Program-made: the position numbers and the translations under genes
In this document: positions 1-8,584 of the stretch, piece after piece
How the letters are laid out: every line of letters starts with the position of its first letter
Numbering within the stretch: the stretch's first letter is position 1
The notes under the pieces: generated by a model
What the model saw: only the letters and a program-made list of their open reading frames with translations
Told to the model about the DNA's origin: nothing
The model's database searches: none
Assembly: GCA_051984395.1 (NCBI GenBank)
Contig: JBPYEZ010000152.1
Span: forward strand, 1-18,492
From: AC-9 sp051984395
GTDB taxonomy: Bacteria > Actinomycetota > Acidimicrobiia > Acidimicrobiales > AC-9
DNA: 18,492 nt
Direction: 5' to 3'

Positions 1-898
1 AGGGGAGCTCGTCCTGGCCGACGGGGCCGGCGAAGGTGACCGAGTCGGCGACGCCGAGCCCTTCCGCCAGCTGCCGCAACGAATCCTCGGCCGGTCCGGA
101 GCCGGCCAGCGTCACGTTGGCATCCACGCGGCCGCGCAACGATGCGAGGGCTTCGAGCAGGATCGCCTGACCTTTGCGCTGGACAAGCCGCCCGACACAG
201 AGCACGGCAAGGCGCTCGTTCAACGGTCGGGGCGGTCGGAACCGGTAACGGTCGAGGTCAGCACCGCAGCTCACCACGGTGAGCTTGTCCCAGGAGGAGG
301 GGGGACAAAGGAGCATCAGCTGGCTGCGGCAGAAGTCGCTGATGCACACGACCCGGTCGGCGGCGGCCGCCTTGGCCGCCAGGTTGAAGCGCTCAACCGC
401 GAAGAACTCGGTCGGACCGTGCATGGTGAAGCTCCACCCCCAGTGGCCTGGGGCGTCGGTGAAGCGGTCGAAGACGCTGGCCAGCCACACGTCGTCCGTC
501 GCCACGTTGGCCAGGTGGGCGTGCAGGTGCTCTACCCGGTGGCGCCTCGCCCAGGCCCACACGTAGATCGACTCGCCGAAGTAGAAGAGTTGCCGGAGCC
601 GGGCAGCCATCCCCGCCGGCGCCTGGGCGAGGGCGAACCGAAGGGTCTTGCAGTACGCCACGGGGTGGGACATGGCCCGTAGATGGGCTGCCGTCAACCT
701 GAACAGGGAGACCGGGAGGACGGATTCCGTCGCCGCCGCCTCCTGTTTGTCGTCGCCCGACATGAGGTGCTCGTCACCGGCCCGATGAATGGAGAGGGTG
801 CGAACGTCGACCCCGGCCCGGCGCAAGCCGGCGACCTCCCGGCCGATGAAGGCGTGGGACAACGCAGGGTACGTATGGACCACGTAGCCGACCCGCAC
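1..898 (-). CDS. GT4-family glycosyltransferase, 3' end cut by window edge
   Basis: This is a glycosyltransferase of the GT-B, GT4-like type, which would transfer a sugar from a nucleotide-sugar donor during exopolysaccharide or surface glycan synthesis at the inner face of the membrane. I translated 299 codons from a GTG at 898. The N-terminus (MRVGYVVHTYPALSHAFI) resembles colanic-acid WcaL-type transferases. A central HAHLAN stretch (residues 127-131) and FTMHGP (157-162) follow. The C-terminal Rossmann domain begins near residue 230 with CVGRLVQRKG and a typical GT4 segment, LAGSGPAEDSLRQLA (264-278). The reading frame is open to base 1, so the catalytic E-x7-E region and the C-terminus lie outside the window. 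GGAG lies about 10 bases upstream of the GTG; no other good start is in frame nearby. It diverges from the dinG-like gene. The acceptor and donor cannot be read from sequence. The other polysaccharide gene here (7061-8584) suggests a shared surface-glycan role, which is inference. Confidence 0.85.
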   Translation of the reverse strand, partial: MRVGYVVHTYPALSHAFIGREVAGLRRAGVDVRTLSIHRAGDEHLMSGDDKQEAAATESVLPVSLFRLTAAHLRAMSHPVAYCKTLRFALAQAPAGMAARLRQLFYFGESIYVWAWARRHRVEHLHAHLANVATDDVWLASVFDRFTDAPGHWGWSFTMHGPTEFFAVERFNLAAKAAAADRVVCISDFCRSQLMLLCPPSSWDKLTVVSCGADLDRYRFRPPRPLNERLAVLCVGRLVQRKGQAILLEALASLRGRVDANVTLAGSGPAEDSLRQLAEGLGVADSVTFAGPVGQDELP

Positions 899-1083
899 CG
901 TCAGCCCACTCCCTGGCCGGCCCGATCAAGGTGGCGGTTCGGAGCCACGGCCAGGACACGGAGCGGAGGGCCACCCATCGCAACATCATGCCCGCCGATC
1001 CGGAAACCGAAGGACCAAGGATGGGCCTCGTCCCTGCACGCGGCATTTCAGTGCTATCAGTGTGCTCCCCTGCAACCTCGCGC

Positions 1084-1095
1084 TACAGTCGGCCG
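1084..1095 (+). promoter_or_regulatory. -10 box for leaderless dinG-like mRNA
   Basis: TACAGT at 1084-1089 fits the actinobacterial TAnnnT -10 pattern. It is followed by exactly six bases (1090-1095) and then the GTG chosen as the start of the helicase gene, so transcription would begin at or next to the start codon. No Shine-Dalgarno sequence precedes this GTG. A -35 match at 17 bp spacing (TGTGCT, 1061-1066) is weak. The divergent gap 899-1095 holds nothing else I can support. Confidence 0.4.
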
Positions 1096-3024
1096 GTGCC
1101 CACCCCCGACGTGGCGACGGCCCTCGAGGGCGTCGTCCGAGAGCTGCCCAACGGAGGGGAAGCGCGCGAGGGCCAACTGGCCATGGCCGAGGCGGTCGGA
1201 CGGGCGATCCACGATCGCCGCCATCTCGTCGTGCAGGCTGGGACCGGAACGGGAAAGTCGCTGGCCTACCTGGTGCCCGCCATCCTCTCGGGTCGCAGGG
1301 TCGTGGTCGCCACCGCCACGAAGGCCCTCCAGGACCAGCTGGCGACCAATGATCTGCCGTTCCTCTCCCGGCACCTGGGGCGATCGTTCCGCTTCGCCGT
1401 CCTCAAGGGCAGGTCCAACTACCTGTGCCGCCAGCGAGCCGCCGAGATGGCCGGGGGCGGCGAGCAGCTGGGCCTGGAAGACGCCCCCGGCTGGCTCGAG
1501 GGCGAGGCCGACTCCGGTTCGCCTGGCAGCGTCGCTGCCCAGGCGCGACGGCTGCTGAGCTGGGGCAGCCGGTCGGCGAGCGGCGATCGAGCCGACCTCG
1601 ATTTCGAGCCCAGCCCGCGGGCCTGGGCCATGGTGAGCGTCGGGCCCCGGGAGTGCCCAGGAGCCCACCGCTGCCCGTCAGGCGAGGCGTGCTTCACCGA
1701 GGCGGCGCGCGACCAGGCCGCGGCCGCCGACATCGTCGTCGTCAACACCCATCTCTACGGGGCCCACCTGGCCAGCGGGGGCGGGGTCCTTCCCGAGCAC
1801 GACGTCGTGGTGTTCGACGAGGCCCACGAGGTCGAGGACGTGATGATCGCCTCCTTCGGTGCGGACGTGGGAGCCGGGCGGTTTCGCGCCCTGGCCCGCC
1901 TCGTGCGCGCGGTCGTCCCCCGCGACGAGGCAGCCGTGGCCGACGAGTTGGCCGATGCGGCCGACAGTCTGGACGCCGCACTGGCGCCCCTTCTCGGCCG
2001 CCGCGTCCAACCTCGATCCGATCCCCGCCTGGCCGGAGCCCTGGAGGTCGCGGCAGCGCGACTCTCGCGGGCGAGCGCAGCTCTACGGAAGGCCGATTCC
2101 GACACGGACCGGCAGGACCCGGGATCGGCGGGAGCGGCCAGGACGAGGGCCGTGCTCGCGGCCGGCCACCTGTCCTCCGACGTGGCGACCGCATCCGACA
2201 TCGGTCCGGCCCAGGTCGCCTGGGTCGACGGGCTCCCGCACGCGCCGGTCCTCAAGGTGGCCCCCCTCGACATCGGGCCGCGACTGGCCGACGCCCTGTG
2301 GGAGCGGGTCACGGTGGTCCTCACCAGCGCGACCATCCCTCCTGGCATCGGACGCCGACTGGGAGTCGCCCAGGAGGTCACCGACGAGCTGGACACGGGC
2401 AGTCCGTTCCCGTACGCGACGAACGCCCTGCTGTACTGCGCCACCCATCTGCCGGACCGACGGAGTGAGGGTGCCGAGGAGGCTCTGCACGAGGAGCTCG
2501 AGGCGCTGATCGTGGCCGCCGGCGGTCGGACCTTGGCCCTTTTCACCAGCTGGCGTGCGATGGACCGGGCAGCCGAGGCTCTACGGGGACAGGTCCCATT
2601 TCGCCTCATGACGCAGTCGGAGCTGCCCAAACCGGCGCTGGTCGAGGCCTTCTCCAGCGACGAGTCGTCGTGTCTGCTCGCCACCATGGGCTTCTGGCAG
2701 GGGGTGGACGTGCCGGGCCCAGCCCTGTCGCTGGTGGTCATCGACCGTATCCCGTTCCCCAGGCCCGACGAGCCGCTGCTCCAGGCCCGGCGGGAACGTT
2801 TCGGGCCGGCCGCCTTCCGCGAAGTCGACCTGCCCCGGGCGGCAACCCTCCTCGCCCAGGGTGTGGGACGGCTCATCCGCTCCGCCAGCGACCGGGGGGT
2901 CGTGGCCGTGCTCGACCCCCGTCTGGCCAGGGCGACCTATCGCTGGGAGCTGGTGCGGGCCCTCCCGCCGATGAGCCGCACTCGCCACCGCAGCGACGTG
3001 GCAGCGTTCCTGGGCGATCAGTAG
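1096..3024 (+). CDS. dinG: DinG/XPD-family ATP-dependent DNA helicase with Fe-S cluster
   Basis: This is a superfamily 2 helicase of the DinG/XPD/Rad3 group, 642 residues from the chosen start. Such enzymes unwind DNA 5'->3' and act on damaged or structured substrates such as R-loops. Motif I (Walker A), AGTGTGKS, is at residues 48-55. The DEAH box of motif II is at 241-244 (VVVFDEAHEVED). Between them sit four cysteines, C111, C187, C193 and C199 (NYLC, then CPGAHRC and PSGEAC), as expected for the 4Fe-4S ligands. Motif VI near the C-terminus reads QGVGRLIRS, preceded by the family motif GFWQGVDVPG. I chose the GTG at 1096 because upstream residues in this frame look non-coding and a -10 box lies six bases before it; an in-frame ATG at 931 would add 55 unlikely residues. 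The stop overlaps the convergent era stop by 7 bp. The family call is firm; the exact ortholog name is less so. Confidence 0.9.
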   Translation: MPTPDVATALEGVVRELPNGGEAREGQLAMAEAVGRAIHDRRHLVVQAGTGTGKSLAYLVPAILSGRRVVVATATKALQDQLATNDLPFLSRHLGRSFRFAVLKGRSNYLCRQRAAEMAGGGEQLGLEDAPGWLEGEADSGSPGSVAAQARRLLSWGSRSASGDRADLDFEPSPRAWAMVSVGPRECPGAHRCPSGEACFTEAARDQAAAADIVVVNTHLYGAHLASGGGVLPEHDVVVFDEAHEVEDVMIASFGADVGAGRFRALARLVRAVVPRDEAAVADELADAADSLDAALAPLLGRRVQPRSDPRLAGALEVAAARLSRASAALRKADSDTDRQDPGSAGAARTRAVLAAGHLSSDVATASDIGPAQVAWVDGLPHAPVLKVAPLDIGPRLADALWERVTVVLTSATIPPGIGRRLGVAQEVTDELDTGSPFPYATNALLYCATHLPDRRSEGAEEALHEELEALIVAAGGRTLALFTSWRAMDRAAEALRGQVPFRLMTQSELPKPALVEAFSSDESSCLLATMGFWQGVDVPGPALSLVVIDRIPFPRPDEPLLQARRERFGPAAFREVDLPRAATLLAQGVGRLIRSASDRGVVAVLDPRLARATYRWELVRALPPMSRTRHRSDVAAFLGDQ

Positions 3025-3860
3025 CCCAGCCGCTCGAGCGATCGGGGCCGGCGTTGCCAGTCCTTGTCGACCTTGACGAACAGCTCCAGGTATGCCCCCG
3101 GCTCCAGCTGGTCCCGAACGGCGCGGCCCACGGCGGCGAGGACGGCGCCGCCCCGCCCGATGACGATCCCCTTCTGAGACTCCCGCTCCACGAGTATCTC
3201 GCAGCGGATCCGCGGCCACTCCCACTCGGTGACCTGGCAGGCGATCGAATGAGGCAGCTCGTCGCGGGCGTGAGCAAGCAGTTGCTCCCGCACGAGCTCG
3301 GCCACCCACACGGCCTCCGGGATGTCCGCCGCGACGTCGGTGGCGTAGTAGGCGGGACCCTCGGGCATGCGTTCCACGAGGACCGAGACCAGGGCCTCGA
3401 CTCCCTCGCCCGTGACCGCAGACACGGGGTAGTACTGGGCCAGCTCCAGAGCGCTCGCCGCCTGGAGCTGGCCCAGCACCTGGGCGGGGGAGGCGACGTC
3501 GATCTTGTTCACCACCACGATGGAGTCCGGCGGCACCTGAGCGGCCACGAACCGGTCGCCCCGTCCCAGCGGCGCCGTGGCGTCGAGCACCAGCACGACG
3601 ACATCGACGCCGCCGATCGAGTCGGCAGCCAGGTGGTTGAGGCGCTCGCCCAGCTCGGTACGGGGCTTGTGGATGCCAGGGGTGTCCACGAGGACCACTT
3701 GGGCCCCAGGCCGGTTGAGCACGCCGCGAATCCGAAGCCGGGTCGTCTGGGGCTTGTCCGAGGTGATGGACACCTTCGCGCCGGTGATCCGGTTGACGAG
3801 GGTGGACTTGCCGACGTTGGGCCTTCCGACCAGAGTCGCGAACCCGGTTCGCATGCGCAT
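3018..3860 (-). CDS. era: GTPase Era, 16S rRNA/30S maturation factor
   Basis: Era is an essential GTPase that binds the 3' end of 16S rRNA and checks 30S subunit assembly. The 280-residue protein shows the G-domain motifs in order: G1 GRPNVGKST (12-20), the switch I region with KPQTT (34-38), G3 DTPG (57-60) followed by IHKP, and G4 NKID (116-119). The C-terminal KH domain carries its GxxG loop as GRGG (235-238), and the protein ends LERLGY. It is slightly shorter than the roughly 300-residue E. coli protein. The ATG lies 3 bp after the CNNM-transporter stop, so the two are surely co-transcribed as the end of the phoH-ybeY-CNNM-era operon. The stop codon overlaps the end of the convergent helicase gene, which leaves no room for an intergenic terminator. 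Confidence 0.97.
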   Translation of the reverse strand: MRMRTGFATLVGRPNVGKSTLVNRITGAKVSITSDKPQTTRLRIRGVLNRPGAQVVLVDTPGIHKPRTELGERLNHLAADSIGGVDVVVLVLDATAPLGRGDRFVAAQVPPDSIVVVNKIDVASPAQVLGQLQAASALELAQYYPVSAVTGEGVEALVSVLVERMPEGPAYYATDVAADIPEAVWVAELVREQLLAHARDELPHSIACQVTEWEWPRIRCEILVERESQKGIVIGRGGAVLAAVGRAVRDQLEPGAYLELFVKVDKDWQRRPRSLERLGY

Positions 3861-3863
3861 CTC

Positions 3864-5177
3864 CTACGCCGAGGGAGCGTCGGTCTCCTCGGCGTGGCCA
3901 CTTGGCAACTTGGCGATGCGGACCCGCCCGATGCGGCGGCCCTGGATCTTCTCGGCAGCCAGACGGTGACCGTTTGCCTCGACGCTCTCGCCCTCGATCG
4001 GAACGTGACCGAGGAGGCTGAACACCAGCCCGCCGACGGTGTCCCAGTCTCCGGCGGGAAGCTCTGCGTGCAGGAGCTCGTTGACCTCGTCCACGGGCAT
4101 CCGGGCGTTCACGCGGTACTCGCCGTTGGCCAGTGGCTCGATGGCTGGCTCTTCGACGTCGTACTCGTCGACGATCTCACCGACGAGCTCCTCGATGAGG
4201 TCCTCGAGGGTGACGAGACCGGCCGTGCCTCCGTACTCGTCGATGACGATGGCCATGTGGAACTTCTCGGCCTGCATCTCGCGCATCAACTCGGCGATCC
4301 GCTTCGTCTCGGGAACAAAGTGGGCTTCGCGGACGAGGCTCCGCGCCGGGGTCTCCTCACGGTCGTCCAGGTCCGCTCGCATCAGGTCCTTCGCGTAGAC
4401 GACACCGATGATGTTGTCGATGTTGCCGTCGTGGACGGGAATGCGGCTGTAGCCGGCTCGCATGGCCACCTCGATGACGTCGGAGACAGGGTCGGACGCC
4501 TCGGCGGCGAGGATGTCGGGTCTGGGGACCATCACCTCCCGCACCACGGTGTCACCGAACTCGATGATCGAGTGGATGAGCGCCCGCTCCTCCGTCTCGA
4601 TCACGTCCGCCTCCTCGGCGACGTCGGCCATGGCCAGGAGCTCGCGCTCGGAGATGTAGGCGTCAGGACGGCTCTTGCCGCCCGGGAGGATGAGGTTGGC
4701 GAGGCCGATCAGGACCCCCGACAAGAGACGCACCGGCGGAAAGCGGATCAGGGCAGCCACGATGGGGGCCGAGAAAAGGGCCGCCCGATCGGGGTGCTGT
4801 ACGGCCCAGTTCTTCGGCACCGCTTCGGCCAGCACGAAGATCACCGTCACCTCGAACACGGTGGCCAAGGCCACGCCCAGGGCACCGAACAGGTGCTCCG
4901 AGACCACACCGACGAGGGTGGCGGCGACGAGCTGGCACACGAGCACGAGCAGCAGGACCGGGTTCAGGAAACGCTCAGGATGCTCGACGAGGCGAGCCAA
5001 CCGGCGGGCGCCACGGCGACCCTCCTCCTCGAGGCTCACCGCCTTGACGCGGCTGGTGCGAACGAGGCTGGTCTCGGCCAGGGCCAGCACCGCAGCAAAG
5101 ACGAGGAGGGCCACGATGGCCACGACAAGCACCGAATCGGTCGTCTCCCACCCGGTGGCAGCGAGCAGCACGGTCAC
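3864..5177 (-). CDS. CNNM/CorC (HlyC-type) membrane transporter with CBS pair
   Basis: This is a CNNM/CorC-family protein, a family linked to Mg2+ (and Co2+) transport, 437 residues from the chosen start. The N-terminal DUF21 membrane domain has hydrophobic segments near residues 15-38, 72-92 and 98-118, and contains FVLAEAVPKNWA (114-125), the conserved acidic-Pro-Lys region of the family. A CBS pair follows (about 214-270 and 280-335). It carries the signature VIDEYGGTAG (311-320) and LEDLIEELVGEI (324-335). A CorC_HlyC domain forms the C-terminus. I chose the GTG at 5177 because it overlaps the ybeY stop as GTGA, the usual tight coupling in this operon; the open frame extends further upstream to 5441 but that part is Arg/Pro-rich shadow of ybeY. 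In actinobacteria this gene typically sits between ybeY and era, as here. The older name 'hemolysin' is misleading. Confidence 0.93.
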   Translation of the reverse strand: MTVLLAATGWETTDSVLVVAIVALLVFAAVLALAETSLVRTSRVKAVSLEEEGRRGARRLARLVEHPERFLNPVLLLVLVCQLVAATLVGVVSEHLFGALGVALATVFEVTVIFVLAEAVPKNWAVQHPDRAALFSAPIVAALIRFPPVRLLSGVLIGLANLILPGGKSRPDAYISERELLAMADVAEEADVIETEERALIHSIIEFGDTVVREVMVPRPDILAAEASDPVSDVIEVAMRAGYSRIPVHDGNIDNIIGVVYAKDLMRADLDDREETPARSLVREAHFVPETKRIAELMREMQAEKFHMAIVIDEYGGTAGLVTLEDLIEELVGEIVDEYDVEEPAIEPLANGEYRVNARMPVDEVNELLHAELPAGDWDTVGGLVFSLLGHVPIEGESVEANGHRLAAEKIQGRRIGRVRIAKLPSGHAEETDAPSA

Positions 5178-5710
5178 GCCTCCGCCGGCGGCGAGGCTCC
5201 GGCCGGTCCTCGCCTGTGGTACCGGTCGAGGAGCTCGGACTCGCGCCGCTCCATGGCCGTCGCCTCTTCTTCGTCCACGTGGTCCATCCCGAGGAGGTGG
5301 AGGATGCCGTGGACCACGAGGAGCGCGAGCTCGTCCTCGTACGTGCCGGCGTGATCGGGGGCGTTGCGCCAAGCCACCGAGGGGCAGATCACCACATCTC
5401 CGAGGAGGCTCGGCACGTCGGCAGGCTCCGATGGGACCCAACCGGGACCGGTGCCACCCGAGTCGGGCGAACGGCCACTTTCCACAGGCTCCTCGTCGAT
5501 GGCGAACGCGAGCACGTCGGTCGGCCCGCCCTCTCCCAAGAAGCGCTGGTTGAGCTGCGCCATGTCCTCCTCCTCCACGAAGAGGACCGACAGCTCTGCG
5601 TCACCGGTGACGCCCTCGGCGGACAGGACCGCCTCGGCCAGGCCCATCCACCGAGAGGGCTCGACCGGCCGCGTCGACTGCTCGTCTGCGACGAATACCT
5701 CGATGGCCAC
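5174..5710 (-). CDS. ybeY: Endoribonuclease YbeY, rRNA maturation factor
   Basis: YbeY is a zinc-dependent single-strand endoribonuclease needed for 16S rRNA 3'-end processing and ribosome quality control. The 178-residue protein has the metal-binding motif HGILHLLGMDH (134-144), in which H134, H138 and H144 are the expected zinc ligands. Upstream are the family blocks GPTDVLAFA (62-70) and GDVVICP (104-110). An insertion of about 30 residues rich in Gly, Ser and Pro (74-102) separates those two blocks; it makes the protein slightly longer than the roughly 155-residue E. coli enzyme. The start is the only sensible one, 18 bp after phoH. The stop overlaps the start of the CNNM gene as GTGA. 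Confidence 0.96.
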   Translation of the reverse strand: MAIEVFVADEQSTRPVEPSRWMGLAEAVLSAEGVTGDAELSVLFVEEEDMAQLNQRFLGEGGPTDVLAFAIDEEPVESGRSPDSGGTGPGWVPSEPADVPSLLGDVVICPSVAWRNAPDHAGTYEDELALLVVHGILHLLGMDHVDEEEATAMERRESELLDRYHRRGPAGASPPAEA

Positions 5711-5728
5711 CCTCGTCAGCTGCCTCTC

Positions 5729-6814
5729 TCAGCGAGGTCCGGCCGCAGCCGGGCCGGATGCCCACTCGGGCGCGGGCTCGGGTGCCAGGCCGCTGGGCGA
5801 CCCACCATCGGCTGGCGTCCGGCTCGGGGCCGCGGAGAGCCCGGTCGCCGACCCGCGGCCAACCGGGCCGCTACCGCCCACCCGCTCGTAGGCCGAGACG
5901 ATATCGGCCACGATGCGGTGACGGACCACGTCGCGCTGGCTGAGCCACACGAACGCCAGATCGTCGATGCCGCCGAGGATCCGGTCGAGCCCGACCATCC
6001 CCGAGCGCCCACCGGCCAGGTCGACCTGGGTCACGTCACCGGTCACCACAGCCTTGGAGCCGAACCCGATCCGGGTGAGGAACATCTTCATCTGCTCCGG
6101 AGTGGTGTTCTGCGCCTCGTCGAGGATGATGAAGCTGGAGTTGAGGGTCCTCCCCCGCATGAATGCCAGGGGCGCCACCTCTATGGTGCCGCGGTCCATG
6201 AGGCGCTGCATCGCCTCCGGCTCGAGCATGTCGTAGAGGGCGTCGTACAGGGGGCGGAGATAGGGGTCCACCTTGGCCATGAGGTCGCCGGGCAGAAAGC
6301 CGAGCCGCTCCCCTGCCTCCACCGCGGGACGGGTGAGGATGATCCTGTTCACCTGCTTGGCCTGGAGCGCCTGTACCGCGAGGGCCACGGCCAGGTACGA
6401 CTTTCCCGTGCCGGCCGGACCGATGCAGAAGGTGATCACGTTGTCCAGGATGGCGTCGGTGTAGCGCTTCTGGCCGGCCGTCTTGGGCCGGACGGAGCGC
6501 CCTCTGGCCGACCGGAGGACCTCGGCACTGAGTACCTCTGAGGGCCGCTCGTTGGCCTTGACCATGTCGATGGTTCGGCCCACGTTGACTGCGTCGAGAC
6601 CGTGGCCCTGCTCCAGCAGGAGGACCAGCTCCTCGAAGAGGCGGCCCACGCGCTCGGCGTCCTCGCCTTCCACGGTGATCTCGTTGCCCCGCACGAGGAT
6701 CCGGGCCCCCCCGAAGGCCCCCTCCACCAGCCGCAGCAACTCGTCACGCTGCCCCAAGAGGCCGACCATGAGATGGTTGCCCGGAACGAGGATCTTGACT
6801 TGGGTCGACGACAC
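5729..6814 (-). CDS. phoH: PhoH-family ATPase
   Basis: This is a PhoH-like P-loop ATPase (PhoL/YbeZ type), a family thought to act with YbeY in RNA metabolism. The 361-residue protein has a KH-like N-terminal part (about 1-100), Walker A GPAGTGKS (132-139), Walker B FIILDEAQN (228-236), the conserved TGDVTQ (258-263) and RHRIV (298-302). Residues 312-361 are a Gly/Ser/Pro/Ala-rich tail with no recognisable fold, and the catalytic core ends before it. The start is a GTG at 6814 with a G-rich stretch about ten bases upstream. This is the first gene of the phoH-ybeY-CNNM-era unit. The 246 bp upstream (6815-7060) contain a small palindrome but no convincing -35/-10 pair. Confidence 0.95.
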   Translation of the reverse strand: MSSTQVKILVPGNHLMVGLLGQRDELLRLVEGAFGGARILVRGNEITVEGEDAERVGRLFEELVLLLEQGHGLDAVNVGRTIDMVKANERPSEVLSAEVLRSARGRSVRPKTAGQKRYTDAILDNVITFCIGPAGTGKSYLAVALAVQALQAKQVNRIILTRPAVEAGERLGFLPGDLMAKVDPYLRPLYDALYDMLEPEAMQRLMDRGTIEVAPLAFMRGRTLNSSFIILDEAQNTTPEQMKMFLTRIGFGSKAVVTGDVTQVDLAGGRSGMVGLDRILGGIDDLAFVWLSQRDVVRHRIVADIVSAYERVGGSGPVGRGSATGLSAAPSRTPADGGSPSGLAPEPAPEWASGPAAAGPR

Positions 6815-6880
6815 AGGTATCCGCCCCCGAGGCTACCAGCGGGACCTGGGAGCGAGGACAGCTTGTACCGAACCGGGTGC

Positions 6881-6893
6881 GTCACTCTGTGAC
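6881..6893. promoter_or_regulatory. Short palindrome upstream of phoH
   Basis: GTCAC-TCT-GTGAC is a perfect 5+5 bp inverted repeat with a 3-base centre, 67 bp before the phoH start, in the only intergenic gap of that operon. It could be an operator, but palindromes of this size occur by chance and no matching copy was seen elsewhere in the window. Confidence 0.2.
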
Positions 6894-7060
6894 AACATCG
6901 CTCTGACCAGCGCAGATCCGGCTCCAGGTCCGTCGGCGGCGATCGAGGGCTGGGCGTGGGCGCGCTCATGATCGTCGCTGCTGGCGCCGGTCGCTTCTGC
7001 CTCGCCGCCCGCAGCCTCTGGTTTCGACGAGTCCTGGAGCGTCCTGGTCGCCAGATCGGC

Positions 7061-8584
7061 TTATTCGGAGTGCGAGCGGCCGACGAGGACGGTTGACACC
7101 GTGCGCGCCAGCAACAACAGGTCGAGCGACATCGACCAGCGGGAGACGTATGCCAGATCGAGCTCGAGCATGTCGTCGTAGCTGAGCGCGTTGGCTCCCG
7201 CCACCTGCCACGGGCCGGTTACGCCGGGGCGAACGTGGTGCCGGCGAGTGGCCCGCTCGTCGAAGGCGTCGGGATCGACGGCCAGGGGCCGGGGTCCCAC
7301 CAGGCTCATGTCCCCCCGGAGGACGTTCACCAGTTGGGGCAGCTCATCGATCGAGAGGCGACGGATGATCGACCCAACGCGTGTCACCCGCGGATCACCG
7401 CGAACCTTGAACAACAGACCCGTCGTGACGTTGTGCCTGGCGAGCTGCTGGTTGTCAGAGTCGGCGCCCACGACCATGGAGCGGAACTTCCAGATGGTGA
7501 ACGTCTGGTCGTCACGGCCGACACGCCGCTGGCGGTAGAGGGCGGGACCGCCGTCCTCGGCCCTGATGGCCATCGAGACGGCAGCGAAGACGGGGATGAG
7601 CGCAGCAAGGAGGACCGCCGCCACCACGACGTCGAACGCCCGCTTGGCCGCCCACCAGCCGAGGGACGGGCTCTGGTGGGGTAGCGACACGACGGCCAGG
7701 TCGCCGAGGCGGATCACGCCCCGGTGGAGCAGGAGCATGGACGAGAGTGGCAACACGACGGTCACCGACCGCCCGACCCACGAGCACTGCTCCACAACCC
7801 AACGAACCGTCTCTCGATCGAGGCCGTTGGCGACGACGACGACGTGCTCGACGTCGTCGAGCACGTCCTCGAGAGCCACTTGGAGAGCTGAGCTGCCAAC
7901 CGTGCCCTCGAGACCCGGCGCCCCCTGCAGTGAGCTCGGCTCGATGCCACCCGCGAACCGGAGACCGGCCTCGGGCAAGGTCGTCATACGGGCCTCGAGG
8001 AGATCGACACTGCTCCTCGTGCCGATCACCAGGGCCGGCCGCAGGGAGCAGCCGCGGCGCCGGGCCGCGGCGAGGACCAGCCACAGACCAGCCCGCGGGA
8101 GAATGACGGCACCAGCGACTCCAGCGGCGAGAGCGGCCGCGCGCGATGGGTCCGTGTGTGCGGGCGGCACGGCCCACAACAGCACGCCGGCCGCGGCCGC
8201 CATCGGAGCCACCGCCCGCGCGTACCAGGCGACACCCTGGCACTCCACGGGCGTGCGAGAGCGGTACAGGCGGCACGTGAAGGCCGCGACGAGATACCAG
8301 CCGACGGTGGCCGCCACGACGGCCGGCCGTGGACTCAGGAGGCGGGCAACCACCGCCACGACCGTTGCGTCGAGCAGTACCGGGAGGGGATGCCAGGCGC
8401 TGACGTAGATGGACTCGACCCAGGTCCACGGGCCGCGCGATCGGGCAACGGGCGTGGATGCAATGCTCGGATCAACCTCGACGGGGGGCGTGAGGCCCAA
8501 GGGTCCGACGTCGACGGAGGGCGGGACATCGGTCAAGGGGCTACCGCCACCTGATCCCATCTCCGTGCCAGACGTGCCCTTCAT
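7061..8584 (-). CDS. Polyprenyl-phosphate sugar-phosphate transferase (WbaP/CpsE type)
   Basis: This is an initiating enzyme of exopolysaccharide or O-antigen-like synthesis, which moves a sugar-1-phosphate from a nucleotide sugar to a lipid carrier on the inner membrane face. From the ATG at 8584 it has 507 residues. Several hydrophobic N-terminal segments (about 67-83, 88-104, 126-142 and 150-175) are followed by a CoA-binding-like middle region with the ALVIGT stretch (184-189). The C-terminal bacterial sugar transferase domain starts near residue 312. It includes KRAFD (314-318), one strongly hydrophobic segment, YRQRRVGRDD (350-359), KFRSM (366-370), DELPQL (413-418) and SLVGPRP (427-433). 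I prefer ATG 8584 because GGGGGA lies just upstream; a GTG at 8653 is in frame but lacks a ribosome-binding site. The first 40 residues are disordered, Gly/Ser/Pro-rich. It stands alone, far from the GT4 gene at the left edge. The sugar specificity is not readable. Confidence 0.92.
   Translation of the reverse strand: MKGTSGTEMGSGGGSPLTDVPPSVDVGPLGLTPPVEVDPSIASTPVARSRGPWTWVESIYVSAWHPLPVLLDATVVAVVARLLSPRPAVVAATVGWYLVAAFTCRLYRSRTPVECQGVAWYARAVAPMAAAAGVLLWAVPPAHTDPSRAAALAAGVAGAVILPRAGLWLVLAAARRRGCSLRPALVIGTRSSVDLLEARMTTLPEAGLRFAGGIEPSSLQGAPGLEGTVGSSALQVALEDVLDDVEHVVVVANGLDRETVRWVVEQCSWVGRSVTVVLPLSSMLLLHRGVIRLGDLAVVSLPHQSPSLGWWAAKRAFDVVVAAVLLAALIPVFAAVSMAIRAEDGGPALYRQRRVGRDDQTFTIWKFRSMVVGADSDNQQLARHNVTTGLLFKVRGDPRVTRVGSIIRRLSIDELPQLVNVLRGDMSLVGPRPLAVDPDAFDERATRRHHVRPGVTGPWQVAGANALSYDDMLELDLAYVSRWSMSLDLLLLARTVSTVLVGRSHSE

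Noticed and set aside
931..1095. N-terminal extension of the helicase from ATG 931
   Set aside because: The 55 residues are not helicase-like and a -10 box lies inside this stretch, six bases before GTG 1096.
2670..5354. Very long plus-strand open frame (894 codons) over era and the CNNM gene
   Set aside because: It is antisense to two unmistakable genes; its His/Asp/Gly-rich translation is a GC-rich shadow and starts inside the helicase gene.
5216..6541. Long plus-strand frame over ybeY and phoH
   Set aside because: Antisense shadow of two genes with full catalytic motifs on the minus strand.
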